A stretch of DNA of 64,000 nucleotides, from contig NZ_JAFKCV010000009.1 in NCBI RefSeq assembly GCF_017254865.1, positions 1 through 64,000 of the forward strand, given 5' to 3'. The notes under the pieces are model-generated. The model saw nothing but the letters and a program-made list of their open reading frames with translations, searched no databases and had not been told where the DNA came from. This stretch comes from Bowmanella dokdonensis. Its GTDB lineage: Bacteria; Pseudomonadota; Gammaproteobacteria; Enterobacterales; Alteromonadaceae. Shown here piece after piece: positions 52,188 through 62,095 of the stretch. Made by a program: the position numbers and the translations under genes. Within the stretch, counting starts at the first letter, position 1. Each line of letters starts with the position of its first letter.

Positions 52188-53323
52188 ACGGCATTGGGGC
52201 CAGTCTGCTGAGAGTTTATGCCATTCTGGTCAAGGAATTGGTGCAGATGCGCAGGGACCGTATGACCTTCGCTATGATGCTGGCGCTGCCGATCGTGCAA
52301 TTGGTGTTGTTTGGCTATGCCATCAATATGGATCCGCGCCATCTGCCCACAGCCTTGTATGTGGAGGACGACTCCGCTGTGGTCAGGCGCATTGTCAGTG
52401 CCTTCGAACAGTCGGGTTATTATGAGTTCAGCCATCGGGCCGACAGTCCCGCCCACGGCAGCAAATTGCTGGCAGAGGGCAAAGTGGCCTTTTTTATCTA
52501 TGTGCCGGCAGGTTTCACCGCCAAACTGGTTCGCAACGAGCGCCCGCAGTGGCTGATAGAGGCGGATGCTACCGATCCGGCAGCGGCCTCCAATGCCATT
52601 GCCAGGGCCGAAGGGATCATCAGCAGCGCCCTTCGCACCGAGCTGAAAGGTCCGCTGAGCCGTCCAAAGAGCAGTGAAATGCCGGTGGAGCTGATCATCC
52701 AACGGAAATACAACCCCCAGGGCATTACCCAGTACAATATTGTGCCAGGCTTACTGGGGGTTATCCTGACCATGACCTGCGTGATGATCACTTCCATGGC
52801 AATGACCAGGGAGAGTGAGCGGGGCAATCTGGAGAACCTGCTCGCCATGCCGACCCGTCCACATGAAATGATGATCGGTAAGATCACTCCTTATATTCTG
52901 GTGGGCCTGGTGCAGACTGCCGTTATCCTGCTGGCCGCCAGATACTTATTCCAGGTGCCTTTTTTCGGCTCCCTGGCGCTGTTGATGAGCGCGGTGATGG
53001 TTTTTATCATCGCCAACCTGTGTCTGGGTTTTACCTTTTCCACCATTGCAGCCAGCCAGATGCAGGCCATGCAGATGACCTTTTTCTTTTTCCTGCCCTC
53101 CATATTGCTGTCCGGTTTTATGTTTCCTTTCCGGGGCATGCCGATCTGGGCACAACAGCTTGGTGAACTGCTACCCCTGACTCATTTTCTGCGCCTGGTC
53201 AGGGGCATCATGCTCAAGGGCAATACCTTCAGCCATTTGCATTTGGAGTTTCTAGCCCTGGTGCTGTTTATCCTGGCTGTAGGATTGCTGGCTATATTGC
53301 GTTACCGGAGGACATTGGATTGA
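52184..53323 (+). CDS. ABC-2 type permease (YbhR/YbhS-like)
   Basis: The 379-residue protein has one N-terminal helix (about 28-48), a large periplasmic domain (about 50-180), and five C-terminal helices (about 182-375). This is the ABC-2 layout of drug and lipid exporters such as YbhR and YhhJ. The family marks GLLGVILTMTCVMITSMAMTRESERGNLENLLAMP and MFPFRGMP are present. E. coli has two permeases (YbhS, YbhR); only one is here, so it would form a homodimer. The gene ends the operon; 39 bp separate it from the next gene. Confidence 0.92.
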   Translation: MNGIGASLLRVYAILVKELVQMRRDRMTFAMMLALPIVQLVLFGYAINMDPRHLPTALYVEDDSAVVRRIVSAFEQSGYYEFSHRADSPAHGSKLLAEGKVAFFIYVPAGFTAKLVRNERPQWLIEADATDPAAASNAIARAEGIISSALRTELKGPLSRPKSSEMPVELIIQRKYNPQGITQYNIVPGLLGVILTMTCVMITSMAMTRESERGNLENLLAMPTRPHEMMIGKITPYILVGLVQTAVILLAARYLFQVPFFGSLALLMSAVMVFIIANLCLGFTFSTIAASQMQAMQMTFFFFLPSILLSGFMFPFRGMPIWAQQLGELLPLTHFLRLVRGIMLKGNTFSHLHLEFLALVLFILAVGLLAILRYRRTLD

Positions 53324-53362
53324 GATTGGTATTCTGCCAGCTTACGGCTAGGCTCAAAGCAG

Positions 53363-54187
53363 ATGAACTGTCGCCTGGCTGCCATGCAAATGTCTGTAAT
53401 CCGCTGCTTGCTGATGTGTCTGCTGATCTGCCCTCCTTTGCTTCAGGCTGAGGAGGTACCGGTCAAAAAGACGTTTATAGTAGGGGTCGAGGCCCTGAGA
53501 TTTTATCCCTTCTTCGATTTTTCCCCCGAGATGGAGGACAAGGGGCTTCTGATCAGAATTCTCGATGATTTCGCCGCTTCCAGAGGCATTCAATTCGAGT
53601 ATGTGTCGGTTCCCATCAAGCGCTTTCAGAACTGGCTGGATGATGAGAAAGTGGACTTTCGCCTGCCGGACCATCCCAGTTGGTGGGTTTCCAAACAGGG
53701 TAACGTGCTGTACAGCGACGATATCGTCACCCTGCCGTTATCGGCGGTGGTATTGGCTGGCAACGAAAACAAACTGTTGGAAGATTTTAAGCGGGTCGGC
53801 ACGCTGTACGGATTTACGCCCAGTTGGTACTGGCAGGAAGCGATTGATGCCGGCACCATCGCCTTCGAACAGGACAACTCACTGAGCGTACTGATTCGAC
53901 TGCTGTACGCCAAGGAACTGGACGGTTTGGATCTGGATTTGATGGCAGTGCGCCACCAGGCCAGGGAGTTGGGATATGACACGCAATCTCTGGTCTACTC
54001 AAAGACTACTCCATCCCAGGCAAGCATCGGCTACCGGCTTTCCACCGTCCGGCATCCGCAGGAGCTGGCTGCCTTTAACCTGTATCTGCAACAAAACCGG
54101 CAGAAAATAGCGGCGCTTCTGCAGGCCTACGCCCTAGCAGATGCTGACAGGACAAAATTGATTATGGCCCCTCAAAAACGTCACTGA
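53363..54187 (+). CDS. Solute-binding-like periplasmic protein
   Basis: The 274-residue protein has an N-terminal hydrophobic signal (about 12-29, ending LLQAEE) and a type-3 extracellular solute-binding (PBP-II) fold: [58 protein letters not shown]. No permease gene is nearby. Such orphan proteins act as sensors or bind amino acids. A Met in the leader at 53387 could be the true start. It overlaps the convergent mutH gene by 26 bp. Confidence 0.8.
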   Translation: MNCRLAAMQMSVIRCLLMCLLICPPLLQAEEVPVKKTFIVGVEALRFYPFFDFSPEMEDKGLLIRILDDFAASRGIQFEYVSVPIKRFQNWLDDEKVDFRLPDHPSWWVSKQGNVLYSDDIVTLPLSAVVLAGNENKLLEDFKRVGTLYGFTPSWYWQEAIDAGTIAFEQDNSLSVLIRLLYAKELDGLDLDLMAVRHQARELGYDTQSLVYSKTTPSQASIGYRLSTVRHPQELAAFNLYLQQNRQKIAALLQAYALADADRTKLIMAPQKRH

Positions 54188-54842
54188 GAATGGCATGGGT
54201 GAAGGCTTTTTTCAGGTAGAAGCCCCTGGGTCGGGTCTGAATGAAACCGCCGTTTGGCCCCACGGCCTGGGTCAGGGCACTGCCGTCGGCAGCTTTGGGC
54301 CTGAGCTGCAACACTTCTCCATGCCGGGCCGTGACGCTATCCACTTCTCCCAGGGCGATCTTCTCCATGATTTCCTCCCAGTCCTGGCGCATGGCTTGCT
54401 CCTGGGCAGCGCTGGGCTGCCAGACAAAAGCGCTGGCCACCCTTCGCTCGGCGGGGGGGATGTGCCGGCTGGCTTCTATGGGCACCCAGCACACACAGGA
54501 CAGTTTGTTTCTTACATTGGAGGTTTGCCAGGTCAGGCCTGCAACGCCAATCAAAGGAGCATAGCAGACATAAGTGGTTTCAAGCGGCTTGCCCTGGCTG
54601 TCGATAGGCAGGGTCTTGAGTTCGACGCCCAGGGAGGGGAAATCCTGCTGGGGTTTGGAGCCGGCCTCCGCCCCCAGCCAAAGCTCCAGCAACTGGCCGG
54701 TCCAACCTTTATGACGGCGCAGGTTCGACGGGGTTTCGATACCGGCCAGTGCGGCCAACTCTCCCAGGGTGAATCCGGCCAGCTTCCCTGCCCGATCAAG
54801 CAGCTCCTGCAGGCTCCGGGGCGGGTGTCTAGCGGGTTGCAT
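54162..54842 (-). CDS. mutH: DNA mismatch repair endonuclease MutH
   Basis: MutH nicks the unmethylated strand at hemimethylated GATC when MutS and MutL are activated. The 226-residue protein has the catalytic triad region [11 protein letters not shown], with the Asp, Glu and Lys of the PD-(D/E)xK-like fold. Strands [11 protein letters not shown] and [22 protein letters not shown] follow, and [10 protein letters not shown] and the tail [14 protein letters not shown] are typical. Presence implies Dam methylation in the organism. It overlaps the convergent SBP-like gene by 26 bp and the yhhN gene by 14 bp. Confidence 0.93.
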   Translation of the reverse strand: MQPARHPPRSLQELLDRAGKLAGFTLGELAALAGIETPSNLRRHKGWTGQLLELWLGAEAGSKPQQDFPSLGVELKTLPIDSQGKPLETTYVCYAPLIGVAGLTWQTSNVRNKLSCVCWVPIEASRHIPPAERRVASAFVWQPSAAQEQAMRQDWEEIMEKIALGEVDSVTARHGEVLQLRPKAADGSALTQAVGPNGGFIQTRPRGFYLKKAFTHAILSDVFEGP

Positions 54843-55497
54843 CGGCCGTCAGGGGCTCTTCATCACTGGCCAGCGGAGCGGCTATGAGTGCGCCATTGAC
54901 CAGACAGAATTGTGCTGCATAGTAGGTAATCATTACCGTATAGGGAGCATGGGACAAAGGGGAAAGAAACAGGTTCCAGGCCAGCAGCGCGTCAGAAAGC
55001 AAAAAGCAGGCTGCACCTGCTATCAGCCAGTGCCCCCGCCGGTCTGCCAGCACTGCGGTGGCTGCCATAACACAGATGACCAGCAGGTAGGTCAGTACGG
55101 GCACGCGCATGGTATCCAGACTGGGCAGCAACTGCCACAACATGAAAACGGCGAAGCCGGCCACTGTCAGCAGCGGCCATATCTTCCAGGACTGCCATTG
55201 GCGGAAACGCCAGAAATTAATGCTGTAAGTAGCCTGTGCCAGCAGAAATGCCCCCAGGCCCAGTTCGAAGCTGTGCCGCAGGGGAAGGGCCAGTAACACG
55301 TCACCGGTAGCCGAGAATGCCAGCGCCAGCAGCAACAGATACTTGTTGCTGCTGGCATTTCTCAGGACCAGTATCATCAGCCACACAATGGGCAGGGCCT
55401 TGAACAGATAGTCCAGCGGATAAGGACGGAAACTCAGGCTGAACAGGTAGAACAGGCTGCTGCCGGCAAAAACAAGATTCCAGTGGGTGCTTCTCAT
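54829..55497 (-). CDS. YhhN family lysoplasmalogenase-like membrane protein
   Basis: The 222-residue protein has about eight hydrophobic helices and the YhhN/TMEM86 marks: [37 protein letters not shown]. The two Asp residues (GDVLLAL and SDALLAW) are the likely active site of lysoplasmalogenase, which splits the vinyl ether of lysoplasmalogens. Bacterial function is inferred, since plasmalogens are not expected in this group. It overlaps mutH by 14 bp. The 153-bp gap to rppH is a divergent promoter region with no clear motif. Confidence 0.85.
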   Translation of the reverse strand: MRSTHWNLVFAGSSLFYLFSLSFRPYPLDYLFKALPIVWLMILVLRNASSNKYLLLLALAFSATGDVLLALPLRHSFELGLGAFLLAQATYSINFWRFRQWQSWKIWPLLTVAGFAVFMLWQLLPSLDTMRVPVLTYLLVICVMAATAVLADRRGHWLIAGAACFLLSDALLAWNLFLSPLSHAPYTVMITYYAAQFCLVNGALIAAPLASDEEPLTADATR

Positions 55498-55650
55498 TGG
55501 CGGCCGTCCAGGTTAGAAGTAGACCAACCCGGCTTGCTCCCGTCGGTGCCGGGTTCTGCAATGTCAGATAAATATCGCCGGGTGCTTTGAAAGCTCCCTA
55601 GTTTATGGAAGAATGCGTGATTAGAAAAGAACTAATGCCCGGGAGTCTAA

Positions 55651-56178
55651 GTGATTGATGCCGAAGGATTCCGCGCGAATGTCGGCATAGTGATTTGCAA
55701 CAGGATAGGGCAAGTATTTTGGGCAAGACGCTATGGCCAGCATTCATGGCAGTTTCCACAAGGCGGAATTGATCAAGGTGAAACTGCAGAGCAGGCAATG
55801 TATCGGGAACTCCACGAGGAAGTGGGGCTGAACCCGCAAGATGTGGAAATACTCGGAGTAACCAAGAACTGGGTCAGATATAAACTCCCCAAGCGTTTGA
55901 TCAGACAAGGCAGTGATCCCGTCTGCATCGGCCAGAAGCAGAAATGGTTTTTGCTGAGGCTGACCTGCAAGGAAGAGGACGTCAACCTGTTGCATTCTGG
56001 CCATCCCGAGTTTGATGATTGGCGCTGGGTCAGCTACTGGTATCCTATCCGTAATGTGGTGTCTTTCAAGCGCGATGTCTATCGTCGGGTGATGAAAGAG
56101 TTTGTGCCTATTGCCATGCCGACCCAGAATAAGCCGGCCCCGGCTGCAGGCAAACCCAGACGCAGACGCAGGAGCTGA
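55651..56178 (+). CDS. rppH: RNA pyrophosphohydrolase RppH
   Basis: RppH removes pyrophosphate from 5' ends of mRNA, starting decay. The 175-residue Nudix protein has the box from G39 with E53, E56 and E57 (RELHEEVGL, 52-60). The N-terminus reads [27 protein letters not shown], characteristic of RppH. The start is GTG. A basic C-terminus (RRRRRS) is typical. It is 3 bp before ptsP, a conserved linkage. Confidence 0.95.
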   Translation: MIDAEGFRANVGIVICNRIGQVFWARRYGQHSWQFPQGGIDQGETAEQAMYRELHEEVGLNPQDVEILGVTKNWVRYKLPKRLIRQGSDPVCIGQKQKWFLLRLTCKEEDVNLLHSGHPEFDDWRWVSYWYPIRNVVSFKRDVYRRVMKEFVPIAMPTQNKPAPAAGKPRRRRRS

Positions 56179-56181
56179 CCC

Positions 56182-58461
56182 ATGCTGAGGCAACTCAAGC
56201 GCATCGTTCAGGAAGTCAACCAGATCCCTGTACTGGATGAGGCGCTCACCTGTCTGGCCCTTCGTCTAAAAGAGGCCATGCGGGTGGATTGCTGTTCCAT
56301 TTATCTGGCCAGCTATGATCAGCAGCATTTTACCCTGATGGCTACCGAGGGCTTGTCCAAGGACGCCATCGGGCGCGTTTCGATCGGCTTTTCAGAAGGG
56401 CTCATCGGCCTGATCGGTCAGCGTGAAGAACCCATCAATATTGAGGATGCCCAGAGCCACCCCAGGTTTAAGCATTATCCTGAGGTCAAGGAAGAGAAAT
56501 ACCACGCCTTTATGGGCACGCCCATTATCCACCAACGCAAAGTTCTGGGGGTGATGACGGTCCAGCAGAAGCGCAAACGCAGGTTCAGCGAAGACGAAGA
56601 AGCCTTTCTGGTTACCCTGGCGGCGCAGATAGCGCTGGAAATCGCCCATGCCGAAGCGCGTGGCGCCCTTAACCTCAACGATGATTTCAGTAAGAAGCAG
56701 TGGCAGAAGTCCCTGCGCGGGGTGCCCGGCGCCACGGGACTGGCTATTGGCCGTGGCTATACACACAATCTCAAATTCAGTCTGCGCGCCCAGATGTTGC
56801 GCCGTTCCAGCCAATCGGTCCAGGAAGTCGCCCAGTACCGCGAAGCGGTTCGTCTGACCCGTGAAGAAGTGGAAGGCCTGACCGACCGCATGCAGGGCAC
56901 CGTGCCCGATGACGTGCTGGCCATTTTTCACCTTTACCAGCATCTGCTCGATGCCAACAGCCTTGGCCACGAGGTGGAAGCCCGCATCCACGCGGGCTGG
57001 GATGCGGCCTCTGGCCTGAAAATGGTGGTGGAGAGCTATATCAACCAGTTTCGCGGCATGGACGATCCCTATATGCAGGAGCGGGCTGTGGATGTGGAAG
57101 ATCTGGGCAACCGGGTATTGCGCCACCTGATGAAGACCAGCCATGTACCCGCTCCGGTGCCGGACAAGGCCATACTGGTGGCAGAGGAAGTCAGTGCCTC
57201 CATGTTGGCAGAGTTTCCCCGCGGCAAGTTGCAGGGCATCATTTCCATGCGTGGCTCCAACAACAGCCATGCGGCGATACTGGCCAGAGCCATGGGGCTG
57301 CCTGCGGTTATGGGACTGACGGATGTGCCCCTGTCACTGCTAAGCGGCAAGGAGATCTTGCTGGATGGTTATTCGGGTGAAGTTATCGTTTCGCCCAGCC
57401 AGAGTATTCGCCAGGAATTCCAGCAACTCATTGACGAAGAAAAAGAACTGATGGGGCGCCTGCAACAGCAGGCGGATCTGCCGGCCGAAACCAAGGATGG
57501 CCACAGGGTTGAGTTGTTGATCAATGCGGGGTTGTCTGCCGAACTGGAGGCCATGAACAGCGATGTGAGCGATGGCGTGGGCCTGTATCGTACCGAAGTG
57601 CCATTTATGATGAGGGAGCGTTTTCCCTCAGAGCAGGAACAATGCCAGCTCTACCGGGCCATGCTGCAGACCAATCCGAATAAAATTATCACCATGCGGA
57701 CCCTGGATGTGGGGGGAGACAAGCCTCTGCCCTATTTTCCCGTCGTCGAGGAAAACCCCTTTCTGGGCTGGCGTGGTATCCGTATGACGCTGGATCACCC
57801 GGAGATCTTTCTGGTTCAGGTTCGCGCCATGCTGAGGGCCAGCCTGGGTTTGGATAATCTCAAGATCATGCTGCCGATGATTACCACGGTCAATGAGGTC
57901 AATGAGTCGCGTCGCCTGATTCGGCAGGCTTTTTATGAAGTGGCCGAGGAAGCCCAACTGGACGGGCAGAAGCTGGTCATGCCCGAAGTCGGGGTGATGC
58001 TGGAAGTGCCGGCGGTGATTTATCAGTTACCGCAACTGGCCGCCAAGGTGGATTTTTTCTCCATTGGCAGTAATGACCTGACCCAGTACCTGTTGGCGGT
58101 GGACAGGAATAACGCCAGGGTTTCGGCGTTGTATGACAGCTATCATCCGGCAGTACTCAAGGCTCTGAAGTTTATTATTGACGAATCACAGAGCTTGAAT
58201 AAACCCGTCACCCTGTGTGGTGAACTGGCCGGAGAGCCGGGTGGTGCCATCCTGCTGCTGGCCATGGGGTATCGCAAGCTGAGCATGAACAGCTTCAATC
58301 TGAGCAAGATAAAATGGGTGATCCGCAGCCTCAGCATGGACGATGCCCGTTTGCTGCTGGATGAAGTGCTTGAGCTGGAACATCCCCATCAGGTGCGGGA
58401 TCGAATTAACCGCCATCTGGAAGCTCTGGGCCTGGGCGGCCTGGTCAGGGCAGGGAAATAA
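56182..58461 (+). CDS. ptsP: PTS-Ntr phosphotransferase enzyme I (PtsP)
   Basis: PtsP phosphorylates NPr from PEP in the nitrogen PTS. The 759-residue chain has an N-terminal GAF domain (about 15-155) and then EI: the active-site His363 (SNNSHAAILARAMGLPAV) and the PEP-binding barrel with GLYRTEVPFMMRERFPSE, TMRTLDVGGDKPLPYF, and SIGSNDLTQYLLAVDRNN. The normal TSH is NSH, a conservative change shared with PtsP rather than PtsI. Length matches E. coli PtsP (748). rppH is 3 bp upstream. Confidence 0.95.
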   Translation: MLRQLKRIVQEVNQIPVLDEALTCLALRLKEAMRVDCCSIYLASYDQQHFTLMATEGLSKDAIGRVSIGFSEGLIGLIGQREEPINIEDAQSHPRFKHYPEVKEEKYHAFMGTPIIHQRKVLGVMTVQQKRKRRFSEDEEAFLVTLAAQIALEIAHAEARGALNLNDDFSKKQWQKSLRGVPGATGLAIGRGYTHNLKFSLRAQMLRRSSQSVQEVAQYREAVRLTREEVEGLTDRMQGTVPDDVLAIFHLYQHLLDANSLGHEVEARIHAGWDAASGLKMVVESYINQFRGMDDPYMQERAVDVEDLGNRVLRHLMKTSHVPAPVPDKAILVAEEVSASMLAEFPRGKLQGIISMRGSNNSHAAILARAMGLPAVMGLTDVPLSLLSGKEILLDGYSGEVIVSPSQSIRQEFQQLIDEEKELMGRLQQQADLPAETKDGHRVELLINAGLSAELEAMNSDVSDGVGLYRTEVPFMMRERFPSEQEQCQLYRAMLQTNPNKIITMRTLDVGGDKPLPYFPVVEENPFLGWRGIRMTLDHPEIFLVQVRAMLRASLGLDNLKIMLPMITTVNEVNESRRLIRQAFYEVAEEAQLDGQKLVMPEVGVMLEVPAVIYQLPQLAAKVDFFSIGSNDLTQYLLAVDRNNARVSALYDSYHPAVLKALKFIIDESQSLNKPVTLCGELAGEPGGAILLLAMGYRKLSMNSFNLSKIKWVIRSLSMDDARLLLDEVLELEHPHQVRDRINRHLEALGLGGLVRAGK

Positions 58462-58572
58462 CAGACGACCAGTCACATGTGAGAGGTAACGGGCGATAGA
58501 TCGCCAACGGCCTTGGTTCTTCCCACAACGCCCTGATGCTGTGGTCCGCCGAATGACAACCTAAGGAAGCCG

Positions 58573-59409
58573 GTGTCAGGATCGGTAACATTCAAACAAG
58601 GTAAAGTATTGGAACCCATTTATATTCTGCTTCTAAGCTGTGTCCTGCTTGGCGCCTTCGCCGGCTACATGGCGGGCCTGCTGGGCATAGGCGGAGGCCT
58701 GGTGATCGTACCTGCGCTGGTCTATCTGATGCAGGTACAGATGGGCTGGTCTCTGGATATTGTCATGCCCATGGCGGTGGCCACCTCCCTGTCCACAATC
58801 ATTTTTACCGGCTGCTCGTCTTTTGTGACCCATTACCGGCTCGGCAATCTGGATATGCGCATTTTTGTCACCTGTTCGATGGGCATAGCCCTGGGGGCGG
58901 TGTTCGGTGCGCAACTGGCGGCCCATATGCCAGCAGAAATACTCAAACGGATTTTTGCCACCCTGGTGCTGCTGTTGGCACTGAGAATGGCATTTGGTAA
59001 AAACCCTACCTCAGACGCCAGACTCAGCGAACCAAAATTGCTCGGCATAGGACTGGTAACAGGCAGCCTCTCCTCTTTGTTGGGCATAGGTGGCGGCGCA
59101 TTGCTGGTACCGGCGCTGGTGTGGTTCAGGATCAGCATGAAGATTGCTATCGGATGCGCGGCGGCGTGCGGTATGGTGATTGCGTTGTTTGGCAGTGCCA
59201 GTTTCGCCTGGGCTGGCTGGGATCATGATGAGCTGCCGGTCTGGAGCCTGGGTTACGTATATCTGCCGGCCACTGCCGCCATTGTCAGCACGTCCATGCT
59301 GACTGCCAACCTTGGGGCCAGGATGAGTCATAGCCTGCCAACCCGAACCCTGAAGAAAATTTTTGCTGGCTTCCTGATTCTAGTAAGCTTGCGCATGTTT
59401 TTAAGCTAA
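58573..59409 (+). CDS. TSUP family sulfite/organic-anion permease (TauE/SafE-like)
   Basis: The 278-residue protein has about eight helices and the repeated TSUP motif: [20 protein letters not shown] near residue 36 and [17 protein letters not shown] near 173. Members export sulfite, sulfoacetate or similar anions; the substrate is unknown. The start is GTG (58573) or a TTG 12 codons in. It lies 111 bp downstream of ptsP, with a small GGCGAT/ATCGCC hairpin (58492-58505) between. lgt follows by 31 bp, so TSUP-lgt-thyA may be one transcript. Confidence 0.88.
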   Translation: MSGSVTFKQGKVLEPIYILLLSCVLLGAFAGYMAGLLGIGGGLVIVPALVYLMQVQMGWSLDIVMPMAVATSLSTIIFTGCSSFVTHYRLGNLDMRIFVTCSMGIALGAVFGAQLAAHMPAEILKRIFATLVLLLALRMAFGKNPTSDARLSEPKLLGIGLVTGSLSSLLGIGGGALLVPALVWFRISMKIAIGCAAACGMVIALFGSASFAWAGWDHDELPVWSLGYVYLPATAAIVSTSMLTANLGARMSHSLPTRTLKKIFAGFLILVSLRMFLS

Positions 59410-59440
59410 GCAACAGTCACCTGACTGCACAGGACTTTTG

Positions 59441-60238
59441 ATGAGTGAGTATTTTGTTTTTCCGCAAATCGATCCGGTGATTTTCAGCATCGGTCCGGTC
59501 AGCCTCCGCTGGTATGGCCTCATGTACCTGCTGGGCTTCATAGCGGCCTGGTACCTGGCCGGTCGCAGACTCGATCGTACTCCCTGGAGCAGGGAACAGC
59601 TCAGTGATCTGATGTTCTACGGTTTTCTTGGGGTGATAATAGGTGGGCGTCTGGGGTATGTATTTTTTTACCAGTTCGGGCATTTTCTCGAGGATCCCCT
59701 CTACCTGTTGAAAATCTGGACCGGGGGCATGTCTTTCCACGGCGGACTGTTGGGCGTGATTGCTGCTTTGTGGTGGTTTGCCAGAAAAACCGGCGCCCAT
59801 CTCCTGCAGGTCGGCGACTTCGTGGCACCCCTGGTTCCCATCGGTCTGGGAGCCGGCAGGATAGGTAATTTTATCAACGCCGAGCTGTGGGGACGCACCA
59901 CCGATGTGCCCTGGGCGGTGTTGTTCCCGGGGGCAGGACCTCTGCCAAGGCATCCTTCCCAGCTATATGAATTCCTCCTCGAAGGGGTCATTTTGTTTGT
60001 CATACTCTGGTGGTACAGTGCCAAGCCCAGGCCCATGGGGTCGGTATCGGGACTGTTCCTGGCCGGCTACGGCTGCTTCCGCTTTATCGTTGAGTTTTTC
60101 CGTGAGCCTGACGCTCATCTGGGCCTGTACAGTGGCATGCTGTCCCAGGGGCAGCTATTGTGCATTCCGATGATTCTGATTGGACTATGGTTAATGGTAA
60201 GGGACAAGAAGCCGCAGGAAATCAAAGGTAATTCATGA
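59441..60238 (+). CDS. lgt: Prolipoprotein diacylglyceryl transferase Lgt
   Basis: Lgt attaches diacylglycerol to the lipobox cysteine of prolipoproteins. From the ATG at 59441 the protein is 265 aa. The helices and the motif [14 protein letters not shown] (about residues 140-153, essential Arg) are clear, as is [12 protein letters not shown] at the start. A TTG one codon upstream is less likely. Its stop overlaps the thyA start by 4 bp. It serves the lipoproteins seen here (NlpD, HlyD-type adaptor, 11113-11835). Confidence 0.95.
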   Translation: MSEYFVFPQIDPVIFSIGPVSLRWYGLMYLLGFIAAWYLAGRRLDRTPWSREQLSDLMFYGFLGVIIGGRLGYVFFYQFGHFLEDPLYLLKIWTGGMSFHGGLLGVIAALWWFARKTGAHLLQVGDFVAPLVPIGLGAGRIGNFINAELWGRTTDVPWAVLFPGAGPLPRHPSQLYEFLLEGVILFVILWWYSAKPRPMGSVSGLFLAGYGCFRFIVEFFREPDAHLGLYSGMLSQGQLLCIPMILIGLWLMVRDKKPQEIKGNS

Positions 60239-61068
60239 AGCAGTATCTCGATTTGATGCGTCATGTACTGGAACATGGCGTTAAAAAGGAAGACCGCACC
60301 GGCACTGGTACCCTGAGTCTGTTTGGCTATCAGATGCGTTTTAATCTGTCCGAGGGGTTTCCTCTGGTCACTACCAAAAAATGCCACCTGCGGTCAATTA
60401 TTCACGAACTGCTGTGGTTTTTAAAAGGCGAGACCAATATTGCTTACCTGAAAGACAATCAGGTCAGTATCTGGGATGAGTGGGCGACGGAGGAAGGTGA
60501 GCTTGGTCCGGTTTACGGCAGGCAATGGCGAAGCTGGCAGGGTGCCGACGGTCAGATTGTCGACCAGATCTCGGAGGTGGTGGAGCAGATTAAGACCAAT
60601 CCGGATTCCCGCCGGTTGATCGTCAGCGCCTGGAATCCCGCCGTACTGCCGGACACCAGGTATTCACCCAAAGAAAATGCCGCCAGGGGGCGCCAGGCGT
60701 TGCCCCCCTGCCATACCCTGTTCCAGTTTTATGTGCTGGAGGGAAAATTGTCCTGCCAGTTGTATCAGCGCAGCGGCGATATTTTCCTCGGTGTGCCGTT
60801 CAATATTGCCAGTTATGCCCTGCTGACGTTGATGGTGGCGCAGGTTTGTGGTCTGCAGCCGGGAGATTTTGTGCATACCTTCGGTGATGCGCACCTCTAC
60901 CTGAACCATCTGGAGCAGGCTCATACCCAGTTGCAGCGGGAACCCCACCCCTTGCCCACCATGCGACTCAACCCCGGGGTAAGGGACCTGTTTGCCTTTA
61001 AGTTTGAGGATTTTGAATTGCTCAATTACCAGGCTCATCCGCACATCAAGGCGCCCGTGGCGATTTAG
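60235..61068 (+). CDS. thyA: Thymidylate synthase ThyA, with insertion
   Basis: ThyA makes dTMP from dUMP with methylene-THF. The 277-residue protein has the N-terminus [28 protein letters not shown], the catalytic C159 ([12 protein letters not shown]), and [24 protein letters not shown]. coli ThyA is 264 aa: a 13-residue segment (about 141-153, [13 protein letters not shown]) is inserted just before the catalytic Cys. Such insertions occur in some ThyA enzymes and probably lie in a surface loop. It overlaps lgt by 4 bp. The last gene of a coupled pair; the next gene is 4 bp on. Confidence 0.94.
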   Translation: MKQYLDLMRHVLEHGVKKEDRTGTGTLSLFGYQMRFNLSEGFPLVTTKKCHLRSIIHELLWFLKGETNIAYLKDNQVSIWDEWATEEGELGPVYGRQWRSWQGADGQIVDQISEVVEQIKTNPDSRRLIVSAWNPAVLPDTRYSPKENAARGRQALPPCHTLFQFYVLEGKLSCQLYQRSGDIFLGVPFNIASYALLTLMVAQVCGLQPGDFVHTFGDAHLYLNHLEQAHTQLQREPHPLPTMRLNPGVRDLFAFKFEDFELLNYQAHPHIKAPVAI

Positions 61069-61072
61069 GCTG

Positions 61073-62095
61073 ATGACTACCCGGGTACTGATTTGCGACG
61101 ATTCCAGATTTGCCCGCCGGCAGATGGCTCGCGCTGTGCCCAAGGGCTGGGACGTGGAGATGCTCTATGCCGAAAATGGCCAACAGGCACTGGATATTAT
61201 TCGCCAGGGCCAGGCCGATGTGACCTTCCTGGATCTGAATATGCCGGTGATGGATGGCTATCAGGCCATGGAGCAGATCCGTAGCGAAGATTTGCCCACT
61301 ATGGTCATCGTCGTGTCCGGTGACGTGCAGCCAGAGGCGCGTAAGCGAATGCAGGCCATGGGGGCGCTGGATTTTATCGCCAAACCTGTGGACACAGAAA
61401 AGCTTGCGGGGCTGCTGACCCAGTACGGGCTGTACAGTGGAGATATGGAAAAACGCCAGGTGGAAGAGGATACCGCCAGTCAATCGGACCGGCTGGATGT
61501 CTACCGGGAGCTGATCAATGTGGCCATGGGCCAGGCGGGTGACAAGTTGGCACAGGTATTGGGCGAATTTATCCATCTGCCCATCCCCAACGTTAACCAG
61601 ATTGCCAGCAGTGAATTGCGTATGGCAATAGCCGAGATCCAGCATAAAGCCTATGTGTCGGCCGTATCCCAGGGCTTTGTCAGTGCCGGTATCAAGGGTG
61701 AGGCCCTGGTAATCTTCAACGAGACCAACTTCTCCAGCCTGGTCAAGCTGCTCAAGTACCGTAGTCAGGCGCTCAATGAACAACAGGAGGTGGAAGCCCT
61801 GATGGATGTGTCCAACATCCTGATCGGTGCCTGTCTCAATGCCCTGGCCGAGCAACTGGATGTCAAATTCAGCCAAAACCACCCCATTATTCTCGGTCGC
61901 CACTGCGACCTGGAACAGTTGCTGAAGAACAACGTGTCCCGCTGGAACCAGGTGGTGGCCATCGAAATAGGTTACTCCATCGACAGCCAGGATATTCATT
62001 TCGATCTGTTGCTGCTGTTTCCCAAGGAATCCATGGATGTGATGTTCGATAAACTTATGTACATGAGCGGGAGGGCTGATGGATATCCAGCGTAA
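61073..62095 (+). CDS. CheY-CheX type response regulator/phosphatase
   Basis: From ATG 61073 the protein is 341 aa (an upstream frame to 60992 overlaps thyA and is rejected). The receiver has D9-D10, phospho-Asp54 (FLDLNMPVMDGY) and K104 (FIAKPVDTEK). The C-terminal half (about 150-335) resembles CheC/CheX phosphatases: EVEALMDVSNILIGACLNALAEQL carries the helix motif in which the usual Glu is Asp. It could dephosphorylate CheY-P or its own receiver. It overlaps the diguanylate cyclase gene by 17 bp, so the two are coupled. Confidence 0.85.
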   Translation: MTTRVLICDDSRFARRQMARAVPKGWDVEMLYAENGQQALDIIRQGQADVTFLDLNMPVMDGYQAMEQIRSEDLPTMVIVVSGDVQPEARKRMQAMGALDFIAKPVDTEKLAGLLTQYGLYSGDMEKRQVEEDTASQSDRLDVYRELINVAMGQAGDKLAQVLGEFIHLPIPNVNQIASSELRMAIAEIQHKAYVSAVSQGFVSAGIKGEALVIFNETNFSSLVKLLKYRSQALNEQQEVEALMDVSNILIGACLNALAEQLDVKFSQNHPIILGRHCDLEQLLKNNVSRWNQVVAIEIGYSIDSQDIHFDLLLLFPKESMDVMFDKLMYMSGRADGYPA

